Shown here: piece after piece, positions 1-12,605 of the stretch
Position numbering within the stretch: position 1 is the first letter of the stretch
Layout: every line of letters begins with the position of its first letter
Source: Sympetrum striolatum
Taxonomy: Eukaryota; Arthropoda; Insecta; Odonata; Libellulidae
Assembly: GCA_947579665.1 (NCBI GenBank)
Contig: OX388345.1
Span: forward strand, 66,579,454 to 66,643,453
Reading direction: 5' to 3'
DNA length: 64,000 nt
Translations under genes and position numbers: made by a program
The notes under the pieces: generated by a model
Told to the model about the DNA's origin: nothing
The model's input: the letters and a program-made list of their open reading frames with translations, nothing else
The model's database searches: none

Positions 1-3000
1 GTGCATGCAAACCTTGGAAAAGTGATTGTGGCACGTAAGCCAAAAGGAAAAGCGAATAGAGTTTTTCTTTCCAGTGAGCTATGCTTGCTTCAACTACGAC
101 CCAGAAATTTTTATCGCTGAAAGTGTCTTTCGACCTATTCTCAATCGCAGGGTTGGGCTGCGCGTAATATACTCGAAATAAACATTTTATCAGCGTTGGG
201 ATATCTGAGCCAAAGGAAAATCGAGAGAAGGGGATAACTAATATGCAAATTAAAAAGAAATGACGTAATGAAATGACGATCTTTCCAGCACCCATTAGTA
301 TATATTCATTGGGCTTATTCTGATACAGTGATTATCCGATTATCGGCGGGGGATGGATCCGTTTTGCGGAAAATCTTGATTTTCAAATCTTCCGGCTATA
401 TTTATCACGGTATTAAAAAAATTTAAACAGAAAAATAATACGTAAATATTTTTGCTATCTACAAGGAGGATTTGCGTTAAACCTTTCCTTGCCACAAAAA
501 ATACCCTGAAAAACGTAATCGCTTTGCTTAGTACTACAATTACGTAATAGCTGCTACGTTAAAAGATACGCGGTCAAGAAAGGAAAGAATTCCTTTCGTC
601 TACGGAACAATAAAAAATAAAGGACTATGTGCGCAAATAACAGCCAATTACTTTTTAATGTAAATTATGAACATTATAAGAAATAAAAGTGAATGTTTCA
701 ATTATCCGTGTTAGCTGAATACTTAATGGCATTATCTCTCCGTCATCAGCACGAATAATCGAGAGTCAAATGTACATATGGGACAGCTTTCTTTATCATG
801 TATATATAGGACAGCTACGTACTCTACTAAATTACTCTCTGACGGTATATACAGCTTCAATTAGATTACTACAAATAGTATGTAGAACCTTTGTAAAATT
901 AACAGTTAGGTACTTAGATTTACGTTAAATAAAACTGAACAGTCTCTACCGCTTCTAGTAATGTATTAGATTTGCAAATCGATGTTCTGAAACAAATGGT
1001 AATTTCCAATAATATAGATGGAAGATATAAATCGCTAAAGGAACGGGGTAAGACAACCCTGCTTTAGCATTTCATTAAACAGAGGATGTAGATAAGTGAT
1101 TTGTTAGTTTTAGGAAGCACTAAAATAATTATTGTTTTGAAAATTTCGAATTACTAATGGGCCATACATAAGAAATGGAAATGCACGAAACATTCACGCA
1201 CGCCTTATTTATGATAATTAATTCGTGAGCATTTTCCGGTAGCCTCAGTTCCCCAGGAAAAGCGGGATGGAGAAGTAATCATTTCCCGTTCTATTAATAC
1301 ATCCGTAAGCATAAATTAGAAAAAGAAAATAAATCATTTGAGTCAATAAATTATTTCCGTTTTGTATTTTTTCTTAGGTCTCACAAGTTAGTTTTGACAA
1401 GAGAAAAAAATTCGTGACTAGACACGCTAATGTAAAAAAAGAAAATTTTTTATTTACTTTTGAAGATCAAGCTAATTTAATTTTAATAGAGTTAAATATC
1501 AAAATGCGAAGTCAATAGAAATATTGCAGTTAGAACTTAATAAAATATAGTGTATGGTGACAACCCAATAATAGCCTCCACTGAGTACGAAAGATCACTT
1601 GAAAATAGTAAATCTTATGTTCACAGATACCAGATATACAAACATATTCATGAATACGGTATTGAACAAAATCTTTAGTTAAAATGGAATACGATATAAA
1701 TATTAATAAAAACAGAGATATGCATTTCTACACAGAAATAAGTTCTACTTTGGATACGAAATACCAATTAGCATACATATCATAGGTGAATATTATAATT
1801 TAAATGTTTATTTTTCTAAATACAGTATTTATATATATTGATGTTAAAATGGACATAATATTTAATTTTTACGCTTTTATACGCCACATCAAGTTTAAAT
1901 GTAGCAATATTTAGCTGAATATAGCGAAAGAATGTATTATTTCAATTCCAAAAAAATACATAAAAGTAAAAAAAGCTAGTCTCAATCTTGCTCCAATAAA
2001 ACGGCAAAAAATGTTGACTTCCTACTATTTTTATCAGCCTTGAATTTCATCGTAAAAATAAACAGGATGATAATAAATTAAAGTCACCCTCGGCACATAA
2101 ATAAAAGCGCGAAAACTGGACAAACATAATTAAATAAACTGTTTAGCGCCGTTCCGGAGCAGCGCTACAGCAAATAGCGGTAAACGAGCGAAACTCATTC
2201 ATTCAACCGATTCAACTGCAGGCGCTCGTGAGAGAGTCATTTGTTTCAACCTTGGCTTTGAAAAAAGAGTTATCTCCCTAATAAGACAGGAACCTCGACT
2301 TTTCCGTTATCCGTGATTTTTTTCAATGCGGAAGGTGAGTGGATGGACATGCAAATGAGCGCCTTGAAACATTAAGAGAAGATAATGTCAACGTCAAGGA
2401 TATTTATGCGTTGCATTCCTTCCATTAGAGTAGATCCTTTACGACGTCAATCAATCCCAAAGGGGAATTGCATCTGGCGCGTAATTCTTTTAAGATACGC
2501 CTTCTGGTTGGGAGGAATGGCGTGTTGCTGAAAGCGACCTAGGCAATTAATATGTACTACTAAACGCAGTGACAAATCGACATCCTTTCATACTCATAGT
2601 GCTGAGTGTTCATATTTGAGTTGAGTTTCAGTCCATATATGTGCGAGATGAGGTGTTAGGATATAAATCACGGGTCGCACAATGCATTTCACATGAGTGC
2701 GACATCCGACAATAACTCTTTGAGGCATGTTTTACATACGTAACAACTCTCTGATGGACGATTCCAATACATACATATTATTCCACTCTCTTCACCCCGA
2801 AGACAATAGGCTTCAGTAGAATCTTTACATGATGGTCACACATAGATCCATAAAGTAATTTTTCCTTCTAATCCAGTTTTCCCTAATGTTGTGCCGCGAG
2901 TATGCCCTTAGTGTACCACGAATCCGAGGGTATAGTTCAAAATTTGAATTTTACGCCACATTAATTAAGTGACACTGTCCTCAAAAAGAGGTGTTAATTA

Positions 3001-3064
3001 AAAATGCCGATAAATTTTATCCCGCGTACGGTTTTCTTATAATTTGTTATTTATTTTTTTCAAT
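1..3064. other. A+T-rich non-coding background
   Basis: No gene or recognisable repeat is visible. Stops are frequent in all frames. A short CpG-richer patch lies near 2140-2300, and the rest is A/T-rich sequence with short homopolymers. Confidence 0.6.
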
Positions 3065-3067
3065 GTG

Positions 3068-3290
3068 CGGGCATTTCATACCCACTTCTTTTTGGGTGTT
3101 TTCCCGCAGTGGATCCTTCTACTAAGCTTCACTTAGGATTTTTCAAATCCACAACTTACTTCTATATATTAACTATTAATTTAAATTAATATCAATATTA
3201 TTTACTTACTAGATGATGTTTAAATTGACGGAGAGTTTAATGAAAAAGGAGACTTTTAAATGTCAAATTCGCTCAAAATAAAAACATTTA
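3068..3290 (+). repeat. Diverged copy of a dispersed retroposon-like repeat
   Basis: This stretch aligns by eye with 27366-27560 and, in its second half, with 20896-21072. Shared blocks are an opening like GG.ATTTCA.ACC, then GGGT.TTTTCCC, a TAAG...TTAGG segment followed by ATCCACAA, and a distal segment containing GGAGACTTTTA. This copy opens with a hairpin: TGCGGG at 3065-3070 pairs with CCCGCA at 3103-3108, and an inner ACCCA/TGGGT pair lies inside it. It is the most diverged of the three, and its distal tail has decayed into A/T-rich sequence. A 3' end of a LINE or a SINE would fit, but no coding part is visible. Confidence 0.5.
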
Positions 3291-3880
3291 TTTCATTCAT
3301 TTGAGTATGCTTTTTAATGAACAGAGACTCCAACGAATACTTCTTTATCCTTAATTTTACATAAACATTTATTTAACAGATTTAATGGCAGATTTATCGA
3401 AATTTTTCATTTAATGTATTATATTCTTTTTTGTGTATCTATTAGAAATATTTCTGGAGCCATCAAAAGTTATGGTGCCGCTAAATCGAATTCAATCGAC
3501 ATGCAGGAATGCCGCAAAGGGCAAAAGGGAGGCACTGATCTAACGTTTGGAGCATATCGAGATCTCTAGAAGTTCGTAATAATTTATTATTTATTTAATG
3601 AAAGGAAATAATCTTTGTATTCAAATAAATGAAATTATTCTAGCTACCAGGTGATAACAATTGATCGATGAAACCTATCATGAAACATAAGAAGAGCAAA
3701 AATCTTATTATTTCGATGTCTGTAGAGATTAATTAATCCAAATACAAGAATAAAAAGTTATAATAATAAATGGGTTTAATTTAAACTGCATTTAGTTTAT
3801 TATGATGTGGTTCACGGCTATCTCCTCTGTAATATTATCTCGAGTTGTATTTGTTATTATTAAATCAATCTACTTTTATG
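3291..3880. other. A+T-rich background
   Basis: I see no gene or repeat structure here, only A/T-rich sequence with many stops. Confidence 0.5.
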
Positions 3881-3961
3881 TACAGTCCTGGCCAAAATTA
3901 ACGCACCACCTTCCTAGCGATCCTAACGACCGGTGGTGCGTTAATTTTGGCCAGGTGTGTA
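3881..3961. mobile_element. Palindromic Tc1/mariner-like miniature element (MITE)
   Basis: A perfect 23-bp inverted repeat (3888-3910 and 3932-3954) flanks a 21-bp spacer. The arms contain CTGGCCAAAATTAACGC. Pairing continues outward with two mismatches to TACAG at the left and TGTA at the right, so the element is bordered by TA on both sides. TA is the target duplicated by Tc1/mariner elements, and a CAGTCCTGGCCAAA-type end is typical of Tc1-like miniature elements. At 81 bp it is almost all terminal repeat and has no coding capacity. The perfect arms suggest a fairly recent insertion or selection on the hairpin. Assignment to Tc1/mariner rests on the termini alone. Confidence 0.8.
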
Positions 3962-5880
3962 CGTGACTATATGGATATTCTACCACGTACTGTATTATTT
4001 ACTTAAATGATAGATCTTATTTATGTGTTATGATCTTATTTCTTATGTATTATATGTATAGTGCAATTTAATTGTACAGCCCACGAGAGAGTTTTGGAGA
4101 GATTTCCCTCCCGCCTTTGGGCAAATGCCAGGCTGGAATGCAACCAGGAATGAAGACCAACTTGAAGCGTAGATTTAAATTAATAATATTAAAAAAATAC
4201 GTACCATACATCTGTTAACAAGAATACATAAAAAATAAGCGTCCAATTCTCAAATGGGCGACAAAAAGTTAATTCGACATGATTCCAGGTGTCGAGTTCA
4301 TCAGCAGCGAATCTGATTTGTAACGTTATAAAAAAATACGCTAAGCAGATAGTGAGAAAGATAAAAATCATCAAAGTTCCGTCTTAAATACACACGAAAA
4401 AGACAATCTACACAAACGATAAAACGACTGATAAGAGGAAAAACATCGAAGAGCAATCGCGGAAACGTTCGAACGGCGCACAGCTGATCCAGAAGAAGAT
4501 TAATAAGTTCCCGATGCGCTCATCGAGCACTTGAGAAACGCGTCATAGGCCTGGAACGTGACAAATGGGCCATTAATGATGGATAGTGAGGAAGATGCCA
4601 AGGTCTGCCATGCATGTCTAACGAGAAGAACCTTGGAATCCGCGCATCGATGTTTCGAGAATCCCTACATCATAATACAAGATCATTATAAGCGATAATT
4701 GATAACGATGATGCATCTTTGGACCTTTTCCCATTATTATGTGCGAAACCGGCTGATGATGATTAATGATACGGAGATGAATTTCGGATTTTTATGGCGG
4801 AATGTCCTTGCTTCCAACACGTGTTGGAAAAATTGTACTGCTTCCGGAAACTAACCCAGGCCCATTTCTATCAAAGGATGAGGCGCTTCCAAAAGGCACC
4901 CTCATTCACTATTTGTTTTTTTTAAGATGAAATGAAACATTCAATATTCCAAGGAAAATAACTAATCGCTTTCTAAAGGCAAAACGTTGATATTTAGTCC
5001 TTATATTAGTAATATCCTAGTGAGGTACTAAAATAAATTTTCGTAGATTACCGTAATTACTAGATACTATGTATAAATCTGCACGAGAAATAAAAGAATA
5101 AATACGATATTTACTATGGTTAATAATATTCCTATTTATACGTCTGTGTGTATGAATTGTCATCAATTGGTATCATCAGAAATTGGACAAACAAATTTCT
5201 TAATCAAAATAGAAGCTGCCATTGATTTCAAAAGAAATTTATTTAGAAACACTTCTCACTGGTAGCAAAGTAGTTAAATAGAATAAAATAATATAGTCAG
5301 TAATTAAAGCTCCATTGATTAAATTCCACAATCGATTAAATTTCATTTCTCACGAATGAAATCAATAAAAGAACATGGAAGTAGGGTTGGAGAGCTAATA
5401 ATTATAAGGGACGAAGTTAATAATCATTTGCTTGCATGCATACTATTAAAAGCATGAATTTATATACGTAGGTGATATAAGAGGAAGGAGCTTTTAAGAA
5501 CTTAATGCGAGGCATTGGCATTATATTTATATTTTTTCAATTTTCATGTACCTGATAAATTCACGTCACTTCATGTAATTGGTGTTGATGAAAACTAAAA
5601 AAAAACAATTTCCACATTCTTATTTACTGAAAACTTACCATAGCAATTCTAATAATACTTCATTTTAGAACCCTGACCGAAAAATTTTATGGCTACCTAT
5701 CAGAAATAGTTTACCTAACAAATAATCGATTTTTAACGGGAAATCTGAAATTATTCTTAAGCACTTGTGTCTTGCGAAACATTTCCAATATATATTACAC
5801 GAAACCGTGATTTAGTGTTCTATTTCAGCAATTTGGGATACGTGAAAGGATTGAGAAAACTAATTTCCGACCAGAGTGCT
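3962..5880. other. A+T-rich background
   Basis: No gene or clear repeat is seen. The stretch 4080-4160 is slightly richer in G+C. A GAAACCGGCTGATGATGAT segment near 4744-4762 recalls the core of the foldback family at 40-51 kb, but no inverted arms were found around it. Confidence 0.5.
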
Positions 5881-6180
5881 TTCTTACGTGCCTTCGCTTC
5901 CGCAAAAAAAAAACGCGCGACCTTGCGAAAATTACTCTACGGCGGTGGAGCGAGTTCCAAGCGCGGCCGGCAGATGGAACCACGCGAAAGAGACGCACGC
6001 GGAATAAAATGTACGAAAACGAGCAACTAGGTTGACGCTCGGGTTTCGTCGTAAGCGCGCATTAGATAGTCCCTCAATAAAGAGCTCTTTCATCCACCCG
6101 CCGCACCACGTTGTCAAGTCGGCGACTCCCCTATCAGATACACCATTTGCTACGTCCCTCTCCGGTTTCTTCTTTTATCA
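5881..6180. other. CpG-rich pocket, function unknown
   Basis: This stretch has many CG dinucleotides (for example GCGCGGCCGGC near 5960) and few stops, in contrast to its A/T-rich surroundings. Overlapping open frames on both strands reach only 60-90 codons and resemble nothing I know. It could be a promoter-like or conserved non-coding segment, or a small exon. Nothing in the sequence decides between these. Confidence 0.3.
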
Positions 6181-8413
6181 ATCAGCTGACGAGGGAATTA
6201 ATGCGTACGATGGCTTTTTAAGTACTGCAGACTCTACTGGTGAACTATGGGACGGCCTTTAAACGATCTCCACAATTCACTCTAACGAAGATAAACGTCA
6301 CAATTGATCGGTGATACATTTCAACGATTACGATGCCTAGATAACAGACGATGCCTTTTTAATCTCCCTATGGTGCCGGGAGAGTAATATACTGCGATCA
6401 TAACTGAAAGGCATACAAAGTCAAAGAAAGTTCAACACTCTAAATTGACCTTGTGATACGTAAATTGTGATCAATCGTACGCAAGTGTTCGACCTACCTT
6501 TCGGTAGGTCCACGTGCCTCGGTACTCATATTCGATGCAATTTCTTACGTCAGGAAAAAAAGGATACTTAAAGTCAAGGCTACTTTACGTCATCTAACAC
6601 TCTTTTTCCTGTGTCATTGATAACTTTTTAAATCCCACCTAAGAGTTGAATGTCTCAAATCTTTCATAAACACATTTATGGTACAAGGTTGTAGAGCATG
6701 GGACATACGGTCTGCTACACTAAAAATAAGTTAAAAGTAATCAGTGAAATCTGGTGAAATTTAATATTAACGATCGAAGACGAAATAAAAGGTAGTAATC
6801 CCGAATTCTGTGGAAAGTAAATCTTTTATTTCTTCTTCAATTGCTAAATACTACGTATCATTTTCAGATAATAAGGGACCCATCTACCAAATTTTTGGAC
6901 TAAACATGAGAGGCATTTTTTAATTAATTTTTGGACTCGACAAAGTGTGTGTTTCGTTGGGCGCGTGTTCATTTACAAGTAATATAGATAAAGATAAAAA
7001 TAATACAATAATGATGAAAAATTTTAATCATGATCAAAACTTAAAGTACGCCAACAATTTTTTAAGCAGTGTCTTATTCGGAGTCTGTGACAGAGTTGAT
7101 GGGAATTTTACGATTTGGCATCTCATAAAACGCACTGGTGCTATGACTTGGCACCTCATTTTAGCTTACGAGGGAGATTCAGGAACATGTTATTTACTTC
7201 TGCAGGTGTGTCACAGTAGGTACTCCTATCAAGATGCCTACGAGCTAATTACAGTCAATTACAAGTATGTACACCTGGAATTCGGAAATATAATCAAAAT
7301 CTTAAATAGAATCGAAAAATAAAACCTTCATCCACCACCAAATTTTAGCTAACATTAAAATGATGAAATTCCAGTAAAATATCTGCTCCCGTATACTGTA
7401 GTTGTTTAATTGGTGTATTATTATTATAGTATTTATTAAAGTTTTCTATAGTGTAACAATACAGTAGTGATGTTCAAAATCTGGCCATACAAATATAATT
7501 TTCATAAAATTATTAAGAATTATTACAATTAAGAATTTGACACTACAAGTAGATACACGACGCGAAGGCAGCTGATAGAACATTGATAAAAATTACATTA
7601 CATATATGGTTAAAATTATATGAAATTTAAAAAATTAGGCATGACTTTAAACAAGGGAAACACTTATCATATTCCCTAGAAGGAAGGAAAACCCCCTCAA
7701 AAAATTGCAATATTCAAACTAGAATTTTGAAAAAATTTTCAATATTTTTCGACTTTTAGAGGATAATATAATGAAGATTCAAGGAGGCGAACATCTAGTC
7801 AGGTTTTTTCAATGAAGGAGCTTCTCTTAGATTGAATCACACGCTAATTTTCTCAAAGCGATTCAATTTCAATCAAAGATACCTCTCTTCTTCCAGCCCA
7901 ACTCTTTCAACTACGACTTCCATTAGCGGTATATTACCCGTCTAATCTGACCAGACCACTCATCAAATCTTCTCCGTGCCCTCTTTCATTTGTTACCCTG
8001 AGACTAACTTATTCCCTCTAATCCGAGTCCTATTTCTGAAAGGCTTCCTACTTCTCTTCCTCTCTGATCCCACCAAATCCTTCCTCGCAACAGATGTCAA
8101 TCGTACCGCTCTCTGCTACTTCGAAAACTTCGTTAGGAAATAGAAAAAAAACATTCGGTACCAAACAAGAACCCATCAACGGAAGTTTTACGTAACGAAG
8201 TTTTAAGTTCCTACTTCACTTCCCGCTACAGATAAAAACCCATGTGGTTCCTATGTGTTTTTAAAGCAATAAGAAACTTATACGATAGAAAATAAATGCA
8301 AATATATTACTTCCAAGTATGATTCATATATTTTTACGACGACGAATTTACAGATTTACTATTTTAAATTCATAATAAAACAAGGAATTGGGTAAGGTTA
8401 TTTGCACGAGATT
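6181..8413. other. A+T-rich background with a pyrimidine-rich stretch
   Basis: A small hairpin of the form ACCTACC...GGTAGGT lies near 6495-6512. A 125-codon open frame at 6945-7322 begins with GTG, not ATG, and resembles no known family, so I treat it as chance. The stretch 7880-8110 is rich in C and T on the plus strand. Otherwise I see nothing. Confidence 0.5.
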
Positions 8414-8515
8414 ACGTGCACCCAGGAAAAATCAATATACATAGGAAGAATAGACTTTAAAAAGTTCTAGGTTCGATTCTCGGTCCCGTAGGACTTTATC
8501 AAGTCTATTCTTCCT
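8414..8515. repeat. SINE-like repeat fragment with hairpin and B-box-like motif
   Basis: The 20-nt string at 8414-8433 occurs exactly, in inverse orientation, at 21691-21710, and a near match lies at 17235-17256. Just downstream, a perfect 14-bp inverted repeat (AGGAAGAATAGACT at 8443-8456 and its complement at 8502-8515) extends inward with mismatches to about 28 bp per arm. The loop contains AGGTTCGATTCTCGG, which resembles an RNA polymerase III B box. No matching A box is visible at tRNA spacing. It may be a degenerate tRNA-derived SINE or an unrelated foldback. Confidence 0.45.
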
Positions 8516-10190
8516 TGAGATTTTTTCATAAATAAATATGATTATATGAAAACTCAATGTGTTCTGGCCTAATATTGTGGAACGCCATCTTACTAAATGA
8601 TTCAATAAAAGTTCTTCGTAGTTTGTCAGAAATTTTGTGGAAAAGGATGTGAAAAAAATTGTGGAAAAATATATTTTGTCGATTAATTTATTTTTATGAA
8701 TATAGGATAAATGTACATAAATACATGGTATTCTCAACAGTCGAATAAAAACCAATCCTTTCTCTAGATTTTCTTATTAAATTACTAATGTCCGGTGGTG
8801 AAACAAAACACAAGTAAACACCCATGTATAGTGATGAAATACCACCCATATCTATTTTTTCTGTTAAAGGGTAAAACTTTCCGCAAACTTTTCTCATAAC
8901 AACATCCCAAAATTATCTCGTCCTTGCATTAAGTGGAGTGAGACAACATTCACCGACAGTGAAACTCAGCTAATTTCATCTCCACTGAAAGATCCTGGTC
9001 TTCTTCGTATTAAAAACTTTGTGGTTCCTCCAAGTTTCCTTTTTGTAAGCGTCAAAGTTAAATTGAAGACAGAGTATCGTGGGAAAGCAAAGTTAGTTAA
9101 ATAGGGAAAACATTATTTAGAAGTTAAAAAAATTGATAAATCCTAAGATATCTGAAAAGGTCTAAAAACACCAAATTGATCGGATTAATATCTTCCGAAA
9201 TAAAATAATTTATAGGTATAGATTTAGCACGAATCTACGACGAATGTTTTTTTTTTTCCTTTCCGAATTTCCGAAGGGAAAGAGACAACATACGTAAACA
9301 AACCTAAGCTTCAACAGAATTGCGTAATTTAGATTTTTATTGTCATCGGCCTGCCTATAGATTAACTTTTGTCAAAATGTGAGCTAACACATATTTAACT
9401 GCAATTAAGACATCAAGCGAAAGATGTTTATCGTACATTCTCAATTTAAATTTCACCATGCTAATCTTTCTATAGCCTTCCAACATGGTCTTAGTGGTAA
9501 TTATGGTAAGTAATTAGAGAAAACAAATTAATTTTTGCGTTAACTATTTCTTAGTGTTTTCAATGATTATGATAGGTTAATGATCTGAATCTTGAAGTAC
9601 TTCATCCAATTACGAAAACTGGTTATTCTATAAAATTAACTAATTTCCACTGACAAAATAGGATGTACATAACTGGGCCCCTCCTGACGTGCCAATTATT
9701 GATTCAGGAGAACATAAACCTTGCATTTTTGTAATCTACTACTTGTCAATAATTCAAATTTTTAATACATTGGTTTTCTTCGGTGTTTTTACTTCTATAA
9801 CGCGATTTTGTGAGCCAAGTGTGACAAACAATGTGAAAGTGCCTATTTAAGTGTTACGAATGTTTTATTTTGTGCTAATAAATGAAGGAATGCATATAAA
9901 AAGTTATGAAGGGATTAACTCTAATAAGTATTTATTCCGCACTACTATCATTTTTCGTACGAGTTAGATTATTGCAACCACGGTATTTGATATAATATCA
10001 GGATTGTAATGGCGTTGTTTCCTCCATTAATATAAGTTTAGTCAAGCCAAGGAAGTATCAGTGACTAAGAGCGACAAAAGAGCACGAAAAAATGCGTTGG
10101 TTTCCCTTTGTCCGCCCCAAATTGTGCCACCACTTCTTAAACAAAAAATCCACCGCCTCCGTCCATCTATAAACCACACAAAAACACAAT
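8516..10190. other. A+T-rich background
   Basis: No gene or repeat structure is visible apart from a T run near 9248. Confidence 0.5.
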
Positions 10191-10192
10191 AA

Positions 10193-10650
10193 ATAAGTCA
10201 GTGCCTAAGTGGATCTGCGGACGATCCCACTTTTCTCGAAAGCTGCGACATTTCAAAAACGTATCCTATACGTCGTTTACCACGATTCACGTCAGAACTC
10301 GCGCCTTTCTCAGCCAAAAACTGCGAGGGCGATCTCGTCGCAGCAGATTCTTTGGAGGAAAGACTGGCCGCGCTAAAAATTTCGAGAATCGCCAAACAAA
10401 ACATCCGAGGCACCCACGGAGTTCCCGCGGGCGGGGAAATAAAATGTCTGGTCGCGCATTTTCTCCCACTGCGTCCTTCGGCCACCGCTTGTTATTTCCT
10501 ACGTGGTATCCCTGGACCAGTTTCAGGAAGTCGTCATCTCCGCCCAAACGGGCGGCTGTGATTTCCTTCATCTCCATTCAGGTTTCAGGCCGTATATTTC
10601 CGAGCCGTCGCCTTATGATTACGCACTTAAAGAGAACAGCCGTTGGAAGG
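10193..10650 (+). other. CpG-rich pocket with protein-like open frames; candidate exon(s)
   Basis: This is the most gene-like stretch in the window, though I do not recognise it. One plus frame is open from 10193 to a stop at 10559-10561 (about 122 codons, no ATG at its start) and has balanced, non-repetitive composition. A second plus frame is open from 10443 and runs through residues such as SLDQFQEVV and SPYDYALKENSRWK to a donor-like AAG|GTGAGAG at 10649/10650. The two frames overlap by about 120 bases, so one continuous exon would need a frameshift. Frames on the opposite strand are also open, as expected from high G+C alone. It could be an unrecognised exon, a decayed gene, or a CpG-rich regulatory element. 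Confidence 0.3.
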
Positions 10651-10661
10651 TGAGAGCATTT

Positions 10662-11009
10662 AGTTATTCGACGCATGCTGAATGAGCGGTTTTCGCAACG
10701 CTTATTCCTTCGGGCTGCGAAGAATGGTAATGTGCTACTCATTAAATGTGGATCATTTCTGCCTTGAAATGAAAATGAATTTTTCATTTTTATGATACAT
10801 GATCGAGAAAAATGAAACCTTCATTTACTTTCGTTTCTGTCTGGTTCATAACTATGATAATACAAAAGCTATTTGGATAGAAATTGTGGTGGATGCCGGC
10901 ATTCATCAAAACCTTTCCAAAAATAATTCTATGAAAATTGTTATACATAACGTCATTGTGCAGCACTATGTGGACTTTTTCACTTAAAGAATTCCTGCTC
11001 ATTGAAAAA
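10662..11009. other. A+T-rich background
   Basis: Short overlapping open frames lie on both strands near 10800-10990. None is recognisable, and I treat them as chance. Confidence 0.4.
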
Positions 11010-11170
11010 CTACCTCACTCCTCATCTTTCCAAGTAAGCCTCATTACTTCTCCACGACTGTAGGATATTGGTGGAGGGAAAGGGATTCAAGCTATGGGGC
11101 TTGGAGCTACGTATTTTACATCTAAAGGCAAGGATGTATTTCAGAAACACATCTAGGTAGAAAGATACAT
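11010..11170. repeat. Dispersed repeat, copy 1 (partner at 62164)
   Basis: The 36 bases at 11010-11045 match 62164-62199 at 35 of 36 positions (CTACCTCACTCCTCATC, then AGTAAGCCTCATT). Looser similarity follows for about 100 bases, including a GGTGGAGGG/GAGAGGGTGAGG block and a TA.TTTACA block. No terminal repeats or coding sequence are visible. The element class is unknown. Confidence 0.6.
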
Positions 11171-12260
11171 TAGTTCACCCTATTATAATCCGTGCAATGT
11201 TAAACCGTAGGGTGGAAGCTGTTTTTATAAAGTTTATAATTAGAACGATACAGAAAATCGGTACCGTTACGCAATTGAAAATGTTTACAGTAAACCAACA
11301 AAAATAGAAAGTAAAAATTTCTAGCAGGCATCTCTAAGTAAGAATGACGCAAAAATGTTAACTATAAAATCACATAAAAATGTCTGCTAGGTTAAGCAGG
11401 TATTTACATATCCCGTGCGCATGTTTTTTCGATCGATTTTGCTTAAGGGAAATTTTTTGGATATTTTTTTAAAGTGCATCGGTCCTGAATCCTATTTTTC
11501 TATCTAAAAATTTGTTTATTCTAACAACAACTGAGTTTTAACGATTGAGACCACAAATACAATTTTTGGCTATCAAAAATGCTAACGCAATGCTCTGCTA
11601 TGGTAATAACAGAATATGAAGAATTCTCCAGAAAGTATATATTTTATTTTGATATTAATTAAGACCTTTTTTATACATTAACATAATCACATGGCTGAGA
11701 ACGGTCATATAATGAAACCCGTGGTATTTGAAGATATTATTATCTGCAACTGGTTTATATGCAAAGAAAAATATTAAAGCGAAGGCCATTTAAATTCCTC
11801 AAGGAATGTTTAAATGGAAACATACTTCACGTAGTATGTTTAAGAAAACAAAAAGTTATAGGCTGTACGTGAGAGGAATGTTAATTCATTGCCATTCTAT
11901 TGCTCGGAGTAATGCAGAGTAGAAGAAGCTGAATTTCCTCTGAATATAAATCACGAGTTAAGCCCTTTAAATCATCTGCGAATGGCGAATTTATGCTAAT
12001 TGACAAAAAGATTACCGTTGAGGAAAAATGCAATGCAATTAAAGTAAGGTCGAGAAAAGATCTGGGAATATAAGAAAGCAACAATTTGTGGAAAAAACAG
12101 TGGATTTTTGCATTCAAACTTCATTCCATTACTTCATAAAAAGTTCTACGAGTGTTAGTTACCAACCTCTATTTATAAACCGCGCATTTGTATTAGCATT
12201 AATTACATCCTCTAGGTTGGCTCTTTGGTTATTTCAAGAAAGCAATGATTTAGGAAATAT
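11171..12260. other. A+T-rich background
   Basis: Open frames here are short and unrecognised. I see no repeat structure. Confidence 0.5.
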
Positions 12261-12360
12261 TGAATTCCTTCAAAATAACTGACTTAAACAGAAGCTTGAA
12301 AAATAAATATAGGAATTTCAAAATGACTGACTTAAGCAGGAGCTTCGAGAACAACATTTG
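12261..12360 (+). repeat. Two-copy ~49-bp tandem duplication
   Basis: Two adjacent segments share TTCAAAAT.ACTGACTTAA followed by CAG.AGCTT. The second begins about 49 bases after the first, with several substitutions between them. This is a simple local duplication. Confidence 0.6.
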
Positions 12361-12605
12361 GAATTCTAATTTATTTTCCAATGAAATCGATCCAAAATTT
12401 TACCTAAGATTCAACTGCAAGAGAATTTTGGATCCCAAGATTTTTACAAAAATAAAAATAAAATATAAAATGGAAGCGAAAATGACAGATTGACGAGATT
12501 CATTTGCCTTTTGAGATACACAAGGCATGTAGGTGAATTTAAATCTAGAAACCTGCGTCAGATTTCAATTTCACTACCACACCACTGCTATATAATCCTT
12601 CATGT

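Noticed and set aside
4744..4762. Possible fifth copy of the foldback core (GAAACCGGCTGATGATGAT)
   Set aside because: The order of blocks differs from the other loci and no inverted arms flank it.
6945..7322. 125-codon plus-strand open frame
   Set aside because: It begins with GTG, lies in A/T-rich DNA, and its composition looks random. No splice-site support was seen.
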